The notes under the pieces: model-generated
What the model was told of the DNA's origin: nothing
Database searches by the model: none
The model's input: the letters and a program-made list of their open reading frames with translations, nothing else
Part shown: piece after piece, positions 8,374 through 17,068 of the stretch
Numbering within the stretch: position 1 is the stretch's first letter
How the letters are laid out: every line of letters starts with the position of its first letter
Assembly (NCBI RefSeq): GCF_000190435.1
Contig: NC_015152.1
Coordinates: 1,928,458 to 1,992,457 of the forward strand
Source of the DNA: Sphaerochaeta globosa str. Buddy
Lineage (GTDB): Bacteria; Spirochaetota; Spirochaetia; Sphaerochaetales; Sphaerochaetaceae
DNA length: 64,000 nucleotides
Direction: 5' to 3'
Program-made: the position numbers and the translations under genes

Positions 8374-9225
8374 TCAGCCCTTCACCGCTCCTGCGGCAAC
8401 ACCTTTGGTGATCTCTTTTCTGAATGCCAAATAGAAAACAAGCATCGGAACCAAGCCGATGACCAAGGCAGCAAACTGCTTGCCAAAGTCACTGGACAGT
8501 GCACCGGCAAACTTCTGCACACCTACGGGAAGGCTTTTCAGTGCATCGCTGCTGGTCAAGATATTAATCAACATAAACTCATTCCAAGTACCGGTAACGG
8601 TCATGATTGCCACCGTAACGCCCACCGGTGCAGCCATGGGTACAATGATGGAAATGAAAATCTTCAGGTACGTCGCCCCATCGATGCGTGCTGATTCCAC
8701 CAAGGCATCAGGAATCGCCTTAATGAACTCAGTACCAAGGTAGATGCCCATCGGCATGGCAATGCCGATATAGGGGATCAAGACACCAAGGCTGGTATTA
8801 TACAGCCCTACCCAATTGATGATGAGAAAGAGTGGAACCATGATCGACTGCAATGTGAGAAGCAATCCAATGACAAAGGTACCATGCAGGAACTTGGTCG
8901 CCTTGTTGGGAATCTTGGCAAAAGCAAAACCGGCCATGAAAGAGAAGACCAAGGTGGCGATGGTGGTAATGCCGGTATAGATGAAACTATTGAGAATCAA
9001 ACGAGGAAACTTACCGCGAATCCAAGCATCCTGGTAGTTGACCATCACCCACTCTTTAGGAAGACCCAACTTGTTCATCTGAAACTCAGTGGTCGTCTTG
9101 AAGGAGTTCATGACCAACCACAACAGAGGATATGCCGCCATCAAGGTGAAGAACACCATCACGGCATAGGTAAAAAATATATTGATTCTTGCGCTGACTG
9201 ATTTAGTATCCTTGATATCATTCAT
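8374..9225 (-). CDS. Sugar ABC transporter permease, MalG type (CUT1)
   Basis: A 283-residue inner-membrane permease. The EAA loop reads VESARIDGATYLKIFISIIV in the second half, and about six hydrophobic spans are visible, the first near residues 13-33. It follows the MalF-type gene after 3 bp and precedes the binding-protein gene. It works with the MalF-type partner to import the sugar delivered by the downstream binding protein. No ATPase gene is in this cluster either. Confidence 0.93.
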   Translation of the reverse strand: MNDIKDTKSVSARINIFFTYAVMVFFTLMAAYPLLWLVMNSFKTTTEFQMNKLGLPKEWVMVNYQDAWIRGKFPRLILNSFIYTGITTIATLVFSFMAGFAFAKIPNKATKFLHGTFVIGLLLTLQSIMVPLFLIINWVGLYNTSLGVLIPYIGIAMPMGIYLGTEFIKAIPDALVESARIDGATYLKIFISIIVPMAAPVGVTVAIMTVTGTWNEFMLINILTSSDALKSLPVGVQKFAGALSSDFGKQFAALVIGLVPMLVFYLAFRKEITKGVAAGAVKG

Positions 9226-9228
9226 ATG

Positions 9229-10137
9229 CTACTCCTTCCCACCAAATCTGCGTTCAACCCACTTGGTAAGACCGATGAGGGAGAAACTGATGATTACCAT
9301 GACCGTGCTGATTGCATTGGCCAGCGGATAGTTGGGAGCACCCTTGAATGCCTTGTCAAACATATAGATGGACAGGACGGTAGTCCGATTCGCCGGACCT
9401 CCTCCAGTCATTACATAAATGAGGTCGAAACTCTTCAGCGAGCCGCTGATTGCGAGGATTGCCGATACAACCAACACACCCGAAAGAGCCGGAAGGATTA
9501 CGTAACGCAGCGTTTGGCCTTCCGAAGCGCCATCAATGCGGGCTGCTTCGATGACGGCACCGTCAATCTTCTGCAAGTTTGCCATGAATATGATCATATA
9601 CATGCCGGTATACATCCAGAGAATTACAAAGAGAACCGGCAGGATGGGATGGTTGCTGATACCAAACTCATACGTGGGATTGAACAGCCGAACCAACTCA
9701 GGGAACGCTCCATAGGGGGCGAAGAACGACTTCCAAAGAATACCAATGACGACCGTGGAAATGACGGTGGGAAGGTAGATCATGGTCTGGAAGAAATCAC
9801 CCTTTTTCACCAATCCCCTATGCAGCACATAGGCAAGGAAGAATCCCAGCGGAATCTGACCGAATACCGAAACACAAACAATCCAGAGATTATTTTTCAG
9901 GGCAAGGTAGAAGTACTCATCCACAAACAGGCGGGCATACCATTTGAAACCTACAAACGAGACCGGTTTTCCCCCAAAGAGTTTTCCTCCATTGTAGTCG
10001 GTGACGCTGAGGATCACAGAGAATATGGTAGGGAACGCCATCACCGATACATAGATGAGGAAGCCGGGAAGGACAAGCATCCAGTATGCCCTTTTCTGCT
10101 CCTTCTTCGTGTCCGCCAACGTGTGCGCTTTAGGCAT
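9229..10137 (-). CDS. Sugar ABC transporter permease, MalF type (CUT1)
   Basis: A 302-residue inner-membrane permease with the EAA loop IEAARIDGASEGQTLRYVIL in its second half. The first membrane span is near residues 15-38, preceded by a lysine-rich cytoplasmic tail. The gene overlaps the end of the ROK gene by 8 bp, so regulator and importer are probably cotranscribed. Its partner is the MalG-type permease 3 bp downstream. Confidence 0.93.
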   Translation of the reverse strand: MPKAHTLADTKKEQKRAYWMLVLPGFLIYVSVMAFPTIFSVILSVTDYNGGKLFGGKPVSFVGFKWYARLFVDEYFYLALKNNLWIVCVSVFGQIPLGFFLAYVLHRGLVKKGDFFQTMIYLPTVISTVVIGILWKSFFAPYGAFPELVRLFNPTYEFGISNHPILPVLFVILWMYTGMYMIIFMANLQKIDGAVIEAARIDGASEGQTLRYVILPALSGVLVVSAILAISGSLKSFDLIYVMTGGGPANRTTVLSIYMFDKAFKGAPNYPLANAISTVMVIISFSLIGLTKWVERRFGGKE

Positions 10138-11338
10138 GCGAAACCTCCAACCGCGGTTTCCTGTATGACTTTTTCATGGGATAAGCCTGTGCAATCACAT
10201 CCTCCCAGTCAAAATGGGTGCGACATTCAATTTCAGAGAGCTCGGGAACTGCAAATAATTTCTGCAGGAACATCATTGCCGCCCCTTTCGCAACCACGGA
10301 CTCGTCCTGTGTATCGAAAATAAGCTTGCAGTGAATTTTCTTCAGTAAATCCAAAAATTGCGGACAATCGTTAGTAAGCAGATCACGAATTCTCTGCTCG
10401 TCGGAGAAGGGTTTGCCATGAATGAAAAACACTCTTGGGTCAAAGACCGAGAGAACCGGAACCAATGAGCTGAAGAGGTCTACCATCCAAGTCTTCCAAG
10501 CTTGTTCATCGGTAACCGACTTGATCAGCAGGTCCTCCGGCAATCCAGTCTGACCGATATTGTGACCGCGCCAGCTAAGCGTACAAATTTCACCACTGCT
10601 ATGATGCGACCCATGATACACCTTCCCTCCGATGGACAGTCCTATACCTACACCGATTCCGGCTCGGTCACCGAACTGATAGCTGCCTTCGTGGTAGTCG
10701 GCTATCATGCACACAAAATCGCCTAAATTGACATTACGGTTGATGGTCATCTCAAGCCAGGCAGTACAGTTGGCATCATTTTCAACAAAGACCAGCACAT
10801 CATAGTTCTTTGTGAAGAACGAATAAAAATCATAATTATGCAAATCAAACGGCTCGGCATAGAGAATCACGCCATTCTCCGTATCCACAATCCCGGGAAT
10901 TCCCGCAACCACGGCTAGAAGCGGAATACCAAGCTTTTCCACCTGCTTGAGAACTATTTCCATCAAGAAGGTGATGATTCCATCAAAATCCACTTCGGGA
11001 AGTTTGCCTTTGTCTTGGAACAGAAGACTGCCGGTTATATCAAGAATTACCGCCCGATAATGGGAGGGTTGGATATCGAAACCCACGACACAGCCGAACT
11101 TATCGTTCAGTCTGAGGATGATCGGCTTGCGACCGCCCCGGCTCATGCCGCTTCCTTCCTCCCCTTCATAGACGACTTCGTCATCGATAAGGGTGGAAAT
11201 AATGTTGGTAACCGTCGAACGATAGAGATTCAACTCCCGCGCGATATCAACCCTGCTGATTCCTGGACTCTTCCAGATAAGCTGAGCAACAAGTGAGGTG
11301 TTGGCATTCTTCTGGAAATTATTATTGTTGATTCTCAT
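10130..11338 (-). CDS. ROK-family transcriptional repressor (NagC/XylR type)
   Basis: A 402-residue protein: a winged helix-turn-helix at about residues 14-65 followed by a ROK sugar-kinase-like domain (FDIQPSHYRAVILDI, FVENDANC). The longer frame to 11443 has no family similarity, so I start at MRINNNN. The CxCGxxGC zinc cluster normal in ROK proteins is missing: after GSHHSSGEIC the chain continues without the cysteine pattern. It precedes the importer permeases and faces the GH20 gene, so it probably senses an amino-sugar and represses both units. TATACT (11346-11351) ends 7 nt before the ATG, suggesting a nearly leaderless mRNA. Confidence 0.88.
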   Translation of the reverse strand: MRINNNNFQKNANTSLVAQLIWKSPGISRVDIARELNLYRSTVTNIISTLIDDEVVYEGEEGSGMSRGGRKPIILRLNDKFGCVVGFDIQPSHYRAVILDITGSLLFQDKGKLPEVDFDGIITFLMEIVLKQVEKLGIPLLAVVAGIPGIVDTENGVILYAEPFDLHNYDFYSFFTKNYDVLVFVENDANCTAWLEMTINRNVNLGDFVCMIADYHEGSYQFGDRAGIGVGIGLSIGGKVYHGSHHSSGEICTLSWRGHNIGQTGLPEDLLIKSVTDEQAWKTWMVDLFSSLVPVLSVFDPRVFFIHGKPFSDEQRIRDLLTNDCPQFLDLLKKIHCKLIFDTQDESVVAKGAAMMFLQKLFAVPELSEIECRTHFDWEDVIAQAYPMKKSYRKPRLEVSHA

Positions 11339-11532
11339 AAGCCTCAGTATACTTGGTCTACGACCTCGGTATCGAAGTGAAGTTACACTTCCATTAGTTT
11401 GTTCGCTCTCTGTACAAACAAAGCCTACCATCCACCATCCCACCTGTCAAGCAGATAATTTTGCTTCCTTGTCCAGCGGTTTGTACAACGTTTGAACTTG
11501 ACTTGTAGGCAAAGCCATGGTACCAAGAATCC
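11339..11532. promoter_or_regulatory. Divergent ROK/GH20 control region with two operators
   Basis: Two nine-of-ten copies of TTTGTACAAA occur at 11409-11418 and 11480-11489. A plus-strand promoter candidate for the GH20 gene is TTGCTT (11461-11466), 17 bp, TACAAC (11484-11489), whose -10 overlaps the second operator. The minus-strand -10 for the ROK gene is at 11346-11351. Confidence 0.55.
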
Positions 11533-13008
11533 ATGCAAACACACCATGTCCGTAAAGCAAGCGAGCTCATCGTCCCCCAACCCCGGTTCATAGAGGATCG
11601 GGAAGGCGTCTTTCGTCTGCACCCACGCATCAGTATTGCAGCAGAAGCAGGATTTGAAGACCTGCATGCGTTTTCACTCGAAGTGCTCGGCTGCAAGGCT
11701 GGTGGTGAGGATATTCTCTTCAAACACCAAGAGGGCTTGGGAAGCGAAGCGTATGTGCTGACCATCACCAAGACCCAGATTGTGGTCAAAGCAACAACCA
11801 GCGACGGCGCTTTCAGAGGCTTGAGCACCATCCGCAAGCTAGCCATGCTCAGTGGCAACCTGTTGCCCTGCTGCAAAGTCGAGGATGCACCGGATTTTCC
11901 TTGGCGCGGTTTCATGATCGACTGCAGCAGACATCAGTTCACCCCAGCCTTCTTGAAAAAACTCATCGATGTGGCATCCCTATTCCACCTCAATCGTTTC
12001 CATTGGCATCTGACCGACGACCAAGGCTGGCGTATCCCTCTTGAGAATTGGCCCAAATTGGAGAGCATTGCAGCCAAAAGAACAGAGTTGCAATACACCG
12101 ACGGCAGAACGTACGGCCAGCTGTACACCCGTAGTGAAATCCTTGAAGTACAAGCGTATGCACATGCACGTCACATGCTGGTAGTTCCTGAAATTGAGAC
12201 TCCAGGCCATGCATCGGCGTTGCTTGCTGCCTATCCTCAGTTCGGATGTACAGGAGGGCCGTATGAAACACAGGATCGCTTTGGAATCTTTGAAGAGGTA
12301 ATGTGCCCCGGTAGTGATGAGCTGATGGCCTTCCTTTCCGATGCCATCACCCAAATTGCTGAGCTTTTCACTGATCCCTATATCCATATCGGCGGTGACG
12401 AATGTCCGCATACCGCTTGGCGGCAGTGTCCCCGCTGTCAGAACCGAGTCCGGCAATTAGGGTTAACCGATGCCCGGCAACTCCAAAGTTGGATGACCAA
12501 AGAAGTTTGCGAAATGGTGCATAAAGCAGGCAAGCGTCCCATCGGATGGGATGAGGTGCTTGAGGGAACCGAACTGTTAGGACTCCCAGAGGATTTGATC
12601 GTCATGTCATGGAGAGGCCTTGCGGGTGGATTGGAAGCAAGCAAACGCGGCCATGAAGTGATTATGTGCCCCAATACCGAGGGTTGTTATTTCGACTACA
12701 AACACCAAGACAGTGAGGAGGAGATGGGAAACCTGGGTGTCAGCACACTTGAGCAGGTAGCCCGTTTCACACCAACTCCCTCTATAATGGAAGCGAGCAC
12801 AAAAACCTCTGTATTGGGATCACAGGGAAACCTATGGACGGAAAAGGTAACCACCTCACGCCAGGCTGAGTATTTACTATTCCCCCGCCTTATGATTCTC
12901 GCCCAGCAACTTTGGAAGAATCAAAAAGCAGAAATGACCTTGGAAACACGAGGTGTGTTGACAGAGCTTTGTCAGGCTTTGGACATCAACTGTTATCGAG
13001 GAGCATAG
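11533..13008 (+). CDS. GH20 beta-N-acetylhexosaminidase
   Basis: A 491-residue enzyme that removes terminal beta-linked GlcNAc or GalNAc by substrate-assisted catalysis. An N-terminal GH20b alpha/beta domain (to about residue 120) precedes the barrel. FHWHLTDDQGWRIP is at about residues 156-169, and the catalytic pair is Asp289-Glu290 in HIGGDECPH. No signal peptide is present, so it acts in the cytoplasm on imported oligosaccharides, which fits the neighbouring ABC importer. No clear ribosome site precedes the ATG. It is the only gene of its plus-strand unit and ends at a terminator. Confidence 0.93.
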   Translation: MQTHHVRKASELIVPQPRFIEDREGVFRLHPRISIAAEAGFEDLHAFSLEVLGCKAGGEDILFKHQEGLGSEAYVLTITKTQIVVKATTSDGAFRGLSTIRKLAMLSGNLLPCCKVEDAPDFPWRGFMIDCSRHQFTPAFLKKLIDVASLFHLNRFHWHLTDDQGWRIPLENWPKLESIAAKRTELQYTDGRTYGQLYTRSEILEVQAYAHARHMLVVPEIETPGHASALLAAYPQFGCTGGPYETQDRFGIFEEVMCPGSDELMAFLSDAITQIAELFTDPYIHIGGDECPHTAWRQCPRCQNRVRQLGLTDARQLQSWMTKEVCEMVHKAGKRPIGWDEVLEGTELLGLPEDLIVMSWRGLAGGLEASKRGHEVIMCPNTEGCYFDYKHQDSEEEMGNLGVSTLEQVARFTPTPSIMEASTKTSVLGSQGNLWTEKVTTSRQAEYLLFPRLMILAQQLWKNQKAEMTLETRGVLTELCQALDINCYRGA

Positions 13009-13079
13009 ACAAGGCATATTGTGTGAATCCATCGTCTGTGCTATGAAGTAAGTACACCTTCTGGTGGATTTTCTCTATG

Positions 13080-13120
13080 CAGGCCCTGCCTCCGTTGGAC
13101 GGCGGGCCTGTCTTATTTCT
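13080..13120 (+). terminator. Terminator after the GH20 gene
   Basis: A GC-rich stem CAGGCCC-GCC pairs with GGC-GGGCCTG around a 10-nt loop and is followed by TCTTATTTCT. Confidence 0.75.
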
Positions 13121-13171
13121 ATAAGAAATACATACAAGAAAAAGTAAAAAAAACAAAAACAAGTATAACAA

Positions 13172-13203
13172 GAAAAAAGCACCAGAGTATTTCACCCTGA
13201 TGC
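13172..13203 (-). terminator. Terminator of yhbY
   Basis: On the minus strand, stem GCATCAGGGT/ACTCTGGTGC (two G-U pairs) with a short loop is followed by TTTTTT. It lies back to back with the GH20 terminator. Confidence 0.85.
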
Positions 13204-13224
13204 CTTATTTGTTCCAGCCTATCC

Positions 13225-13530
13225 CTACTCGCCCTTTTTCAGCAAATCCTTGGGAATATGAATCAAATGTTCCTCACTCTCACGATAAAACGTTGCAATG
13301 AAGCCAATGATGCTGACCAATTCACTCTTGGTCTTCACTGCCAGCTCCTCTGCGAGAGGACGTATCTCATCCTTGAAGGCCTGAAACTTTACTTTGACCA
13401 GCTCATGACTGCCCAAGGCTTCGTTCATGGCTGCTATCACCCGCTCTTCCAATCCACTCTTGCCGACCATGACAATCGGCTTGAGGGAGTGAGCCTGTGC
13501 CTTCAGAAAACTTCTTACACTGCTATTCAT
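13225..13530 (-). CDS. yhbY: YhbY/CRM-domain RNA-binding protein
   Basis: A 101-residue single-domain CRS1-YhbY protein, associated with pre-50S ribosome assembly. The family pattern is clear: a helix with AHSLKPIVMVGKSGL, then ALGSHELVKVKFQ, and a late IIGFIATFYRE strand. No Shine-Dalgarno sequence precedes the ATG. Instead TTGCAC (13562-13567), 18 bp and TATAGT (13538-13543) place the transcript start about at the ATG, implying a leaderless message. That promoter lies across the end of the upstream acyl-CoA synthetase gene. Confidence 0.93.
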   Translation of the reverse strand: MNSSVRSFLKAQAHSLKPIVMVGKSGLEERVIAAMNEALGSHELVKVKFQAFKDEIRPLAEELAVKTKSELVSIIGFIATFYRESEEHLIHIPKDLLKKGE

Positions 13531-13537
13531 ACGTAGT

Positions 13538-13567
13538 ACTATAATTAGTCTTTGTACTTTTGTGCAA
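13538..13567 (-). promoter_or_regulatory. yhbY promoter inside the end of the upstream gene
   Basis: TTGCAC, an 18-bp gap and TATAGT on the minus strand; the -10 ends 7 nt before the yhbY ATG. The -35 overlaps the last codons of the acyl-CoA synthetase gene. Confidence 0.55.
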
Positions 13568-15284
13568 CTACGAAGCGTTTAACTTTTTTAGTACTCGTCA
13601 TTTCAAGCGGTTCATCGATGACATTCACACGGGTAATCTTCTTGTAGGATTGCAATTCCTTGTTTACTTCACCAATAATTTGATTTATGCGTTCCTCAAT
13701 CTTTTTCTTGGCCTGCGCACCGTGCTGTTTGGCCATTTCATCCCGCCACTTTTCTGCTGGGTACACCAAAGCCCGAATGCCTTCGCTCTTGGTCTTCTTA
13801 TCGACCAGATACCCGAGCACGCAGATGGTTTCTATCTCGCTGTAAAGCTGGAAATGGTCCTCGATCTCCTCGGGGAACACATTCTTACCACCATCGGTAA
13901 CAATGATGTTCTTCGCACGTCCCGTCAGATACAGATAGCCCTGCGCATCCTGATAACCGACGTCACCGGTATTGAGCCACCCATCCTCGAGCACTTCTTT
14001 CGTAGCTTCAGGATTGTTGTAGTAGCCCTGCATGACCATGGGTCCCTTGATATAGATAATCCCATTGCCATCGCTATCGGGATTCACAATTTTGACTTCG
14101 ACCTGAGGAACTTTCTTGCCAACCGAAGTTTCAATATATGCCTCGATCGGATTGAGGTGGGTAATCGGGCTGGTCTCAGTCAGGCCGTAACCCTGGACAA
14201 AGTCGATTCCCAGCTCATTGAACATCTTGAACGTGCTAGCCGGCAGGGGACCACCGCCGCTTATGCAGATGCGGTTCTTGTCCAACGAGAGTTTCTTGAG
14301 CAGGAAACCAAACATTTTCTTACCGACATTCACCTTGAACACTTTCTTCAGCAGTCCGGAAACACCCATGAGGAACCGGATGATTCCATACAACACGATG
14401 CCTTTCTCCCGAACACCATTCATCAGTGCAGCAATCATTTTGTTGAAGAGCATCGGAACTGCGAGGAACATATTTACCTCACCCTCTTTCAGCTCCTTGA
14501 GGACTTGGCTGATGATCAACTTCTTGCCGAATACAATGGAAGCTCCCACACTGAGTGCCTCAAAGAAAACGGCCATCATGGTATAGGCATGGTGGATGGG
14601 AAGAATGGCATAGAATACATCGGTAGGATAGAGTGTCATGTTGCCCTGGGCCAGATAACAGTCACTTATCATGTTGAAATGGCTGAGCATGACACCTTTG
14701 GGGGTTCCCGTTGTACCACTGGTGAACAGAATGGCAGCGGTATCTTCACTTTGTGCCTTGTCCCGCTTCATTTCCTTGGCATCCAACTCCATCACAAAAG
14801 TATGCTCTTTAGTTGGTTCAAGACTAATTCTTTCGGACAACCCAAGCTTGTTCTCACTATCGAAATTCTCGAGTCTGTCAGAGTCGGCAAACAGGATTTT
14901 TACCCCGGCAAAGTCCATAAGTTTTGCCATGTCCTTATTGCTCAGCATGTTATCCAGGGGGACTACGATAGCACCGCAAAATAAGATTCCCAGATATGCA
15001 ATCGCCCATTCGGGACTGTTCTTACCCGATACCGCAACCTTGACACCCTTGCCCACCCCTTTTGAGGCGAGATAGTTTGCCGTCTTCAGTACATACTGAT
15101 GTGCTTGTGTATAGGTAAACGTCTCCTTTTTAGGGACAAAAGCAGTGAAACATTTATTATTAGGATAGCGACTTACCGATATCTCAAACATCTCTACAAT
15201 AGTAGGCCATTGACCTTGGAATACTTTACCGCGGTACTCGTCCAGAAAATCCCACGGTTTAGGTGCATGTTTCTGTTGTGCCAT
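13545..15284 (-). CDS. Long-chain fatty acid-CoA ligase (AMP-binding)
   Basis: An adenylate-forming enzyme activating fatty acids to acyl-CoA through acyl-AMP. The best start is 15284 (MAQQKHAPKPWDF), preceded by GAGGAG, giving 579 residues; the longer frame adds an unrelated 25 residues. The AMP-binding motif FTSGTTGTPKG lies at about residues 187-197, followed by GYGLTETSPI and TGDVG, and the late GRAKNIIVTDGGKNVFPEE segment with the adenylation hinge. It has no signal peptide. The true chain length preference cannot be read from sequence. Confidence 0.9.
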   Translation of the reverse strand: MAQQKHAPKPWDFLDEYRGKVFQGQWPTIVEMFEISVSRYPNNKCFTAFVPKKETFTYTQAHQYVLKTANYLASKGVGKGVKVAVSGKNSPEWAIAYLGILFCGAIVVPLDNMLSNKDMAKLMDFAGVKILFADSDRLENFDSENKLGLSERISLEPTKEHTFVMELDAKEMKRDKAQSEDTAAILFTSGTTGTPKGVMLSHFNMISDCYLAQGNMTLYPTDVFYAILPIHHAYTMMAVFFEALSVGASIVFGKKLIISQVLKELKEGEVNMFLAVPMLFNKMIAALMNGVREKGIVLYGIIRFLMGVSGLLKKVFKVNVGKKMFGFLLKKLSLDKNRICISGGGPLPASTFKMFNELGIDFVQGYGLTETSPITHLNPIEAYIETSVGKKVPQVEVKIVNPDSDGNGIIYIKGPMVMQGYYNNPEATKEVLEDGWLNTGDVGYQDAQGYLYLTGRAKNIIVTDGGKNVFPEEIEDHFQLYSEIETICVLGYLVDKKTKSEGIRALVYPAEKWRDEMAKQHGAQAKKKIEERINQIIGEVNKELQSYKKITRVNVIDEPLEMTSTKKVKRFVVAQKYKD

Positions 15285-15320
15285 AATCCATCTCCTCGAT
15301 AATTCACTACAACTTACTCT

Positions 15321-15350
15321 ACTATAGGCAGAAGAATCGTATAAAATCAA
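15321..15350 (-). promoter_or_regulatory. Promoter of the acyl-CoA ligase gene
   Basis: Minus strand TTGATT (15345-15350), 18 bp, TATAGT (15321-15326), about 30 bp upstream of the ribosome site. Confidence 0.55.
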
Positions 15351-15653
15351 GATTATCATGACACAAATTCACTATACGTCATTGTGTAATGCACTTTTGC
15401 CCCTGTGTATGCATCTTTATGCAGGAACTGTACAAAGAGCGGGAGTGACAATCTGAAAAGCTTATCCTTCTGCAGGTACTACGAGTAATTTCCTTACAAA
15501 TCAGTATCGCTGATGGCGATATTGGCCGTACCCTGAATTACGAAAGCAATACTTGCTAGCAAAGAGAAATGGGTAAGTCCTATCATTTCTCATTCTTGGG
15601 GGTATCTATTCTGTGGAGATTGCAACAGCAGGTCAGGAATCGATTACTTTGCG

Positions 15654-15682
15654 TTGACCAAAACAGGCGTTGCGTCTACAGT
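15654..15682 (+). promoter_or_regulatory. Promoter of the folC-rqcH operon
   Basis: TTGACC (15654-15659), 17 bp, TACAGT (15677-15682). The expected start leaves a very short leader with GAGG at 15690-15693 before the ATG at 15704. Confidence 0.55.
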
Positions 15683-15703
15683 TTACGACGAGGTATATAC
15701 TAC

Positions 15704-17068
15704 ATGGTAATTACATGCTTTGACGATGTAGTCCGCTTCATGGAGAGTTTCCCCAATCTTGAGAAGCAGACCACGCACTATACAACCAGAACATACCGCT
15801 TGGACCGCATGCATTCCTTGCTTGCCTACCTAGGTAATCCTGAGCTGTCTTTTAAGAAAATTCATCTGGCCGGCTCGAAGGGCAAAGGCTCGACGGCCAG
15901 CTATCTTGCAAGCGCCCTTACCGCTTTGGGATACAAGACTGGTCTGTATCTCTCCCCTCATCTGGTTGACTACCGCGAACGTTTCAGTCTCAGCGGAACC
16001 TTCTTCAGCGATGACTTGCTCGTACAGACCGGTAAGGAGTTGCAGATTCTGGTGCAAGGATTTCATTTCACCGACCAGTGGGGAGAAACCAATCCAACGA
16101 CATTCGAACTCTACACCGCCTATGCCTACATGCTTTTCAAGAACAGCGCCTGTGATTGGGCAGTCATAGAGACCGGCCTGGGTGGAAGGCTGGACGCGAC
16201 CAATACCATCACAGCTGAAGCTTGCGTACTGTGCCCCATCGAGCTTGAGCATACGAAAATTTTGGGTGATACCATCGAGAAAATTGCCGCAGAGAAGAGC
16301 AAAATCATCAAGAACGGAGTGCCAACCTTCATAGGCTTTGAAGAAGAAGCCGCCATGTCTGTTTTTCTTGCTGAGGCCAAAGCGATGCACAGCCCCACCT
16401 ATCTGCTCAGCGAGTCCATCAAGGAGTTGTCAAGCAAAACCACCACCGAGGGAGAACTTGTTCGGTATCAATGGAAGGATGGGACAGAGGAGCACTTGCT
16501 GCTCTCGATGCGCGGCAGTGTACAGGCACAAAATAGCGCCCTTGCCCTGCTTGTGCTCAGAACACTGGGCCTCTACAACGAAAAAGTCATCCCGGCCATT
16601 GAGAAAAACCAGATTCCCGGACGGTTCCAACAACTATCCACCTCGCCCTGTCTCTATGTCGATGGGGCACACACAACCCACTCCTTGAAAGCCCTGCTTT
16701 CCAGTTTCAGTTCATTGCATCACGAGGGGACGAACACCATCATTTACGGAGCCTTGGAGGACAAGGATCACCATCACATGGCAAACTTGGTGCTAGACCA
16801 TTTCCAGCAGATCATCATCAGTCGTCCCGGAACGTACAAGAAGAGTGATATTGCAAGCCTGTATGCCCTATTCTGCGACCTTGCCCGAAAGCGGTCGCAG
16901 ACCTATCAGATTTTGTTAGTCGAAGACAATACACAGGCTCTTAAAGCTGCTTACTCAATGACAAGCAATAGCTCTGCCATCATGGTTTGCGGATCATTTT
17001 ACCTTGCAGGGGGTGTGAAAGCTGCTTTTGAGCAGATACGGAGTACCTATGAGTCTCAACTGGCGTGA
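15704..17068 (+). CDS. folC: Folylpolyglutamate synthase / dihydrofolate synthase
   Basis: A cytoplasmic ATP-dependent ligase of the Mur-ligase superfamily that adds glutamate to folates. The chosen start MVITCFDDVV gives 454 residues, a normal length; 45 upstream codons in frame show no homology. The P-loop AGSKGKGSTAS is at about residues 56-66, ETGLGGRLDATN follows, and DGAHT is late in the chain. It is first in a plus-strand operon with rqcH, the Memo-like gene and a membrane protein gene. Whether it also has dihydrofolate synthase activity cannot be told. Confidence 0.9.
   Translation: MVITCFDDVVRFMESFPNLEKQTTHYTTRTYRLDRMHSLLAYLGNPELSFKKIHLAGSKGKGSTASYLASALTALGYKTGLYLSPHLVDYRERFSLSGTFFSDDLLVQTGKELQILVQGFHFTDQWGETNPTTFELYTAYAYMLFKNSACDWAVIETGLGGRLDATNTITAEACVLCPIELEHTKILGDTIEKIAAEKSKIIKNGVPTFIGFEEEAAMSVFLAEAKAMHSPTYLLSESIKELSSKTTTEGELVRYQWKDGTEEHLLLSMRGSVQAQNSALALLVLRTLGLYNEKVIPAIEKNQIPGRFQQLSTSPCLYVDGAHTTHSLKALLSSFSSLHHEGTNTIIYGALEDKDHHHMANLVLDHFQQIIISRPGTYKKSDIASLYALFCDLARKRSQTYQILLVEDNTQALKAAYSMTSNSSAIMVCGSFYLAGGVKAAFEQIRSTYESQLA

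Larger units (their letters stand above)
15285..15703. other. Intergenic region between acyl-CoA ligase and folC
   Basis: The divergent spacer of 419 bp has the ligase promoter at 15321-15350 and the folC promoter at 15654-15682. In between, an 8-bp stem (GAGAAATG 15564-15571, CATTTCTC 15584-15591) is the only clear structure. The folC frame extends upstream to 15569 but that part resembles no protein. I see no tRNA or small RNA that I recognise. Confidence 0.5.

Noticed and set aside
9226-10323. Plus-strand open frame (365 codons) opposite the MalF-type permease
   Set aside because: Composition is basic and His-rich with no membrane spans or motifs; the permease frame is clear.
13560-14984. 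Plus-strand open frame (474 codons) opposite the acyl-CoA ligase gene
   Set aside because: The ligase frame has all AMP-binding motifs; the antisense frame has none.
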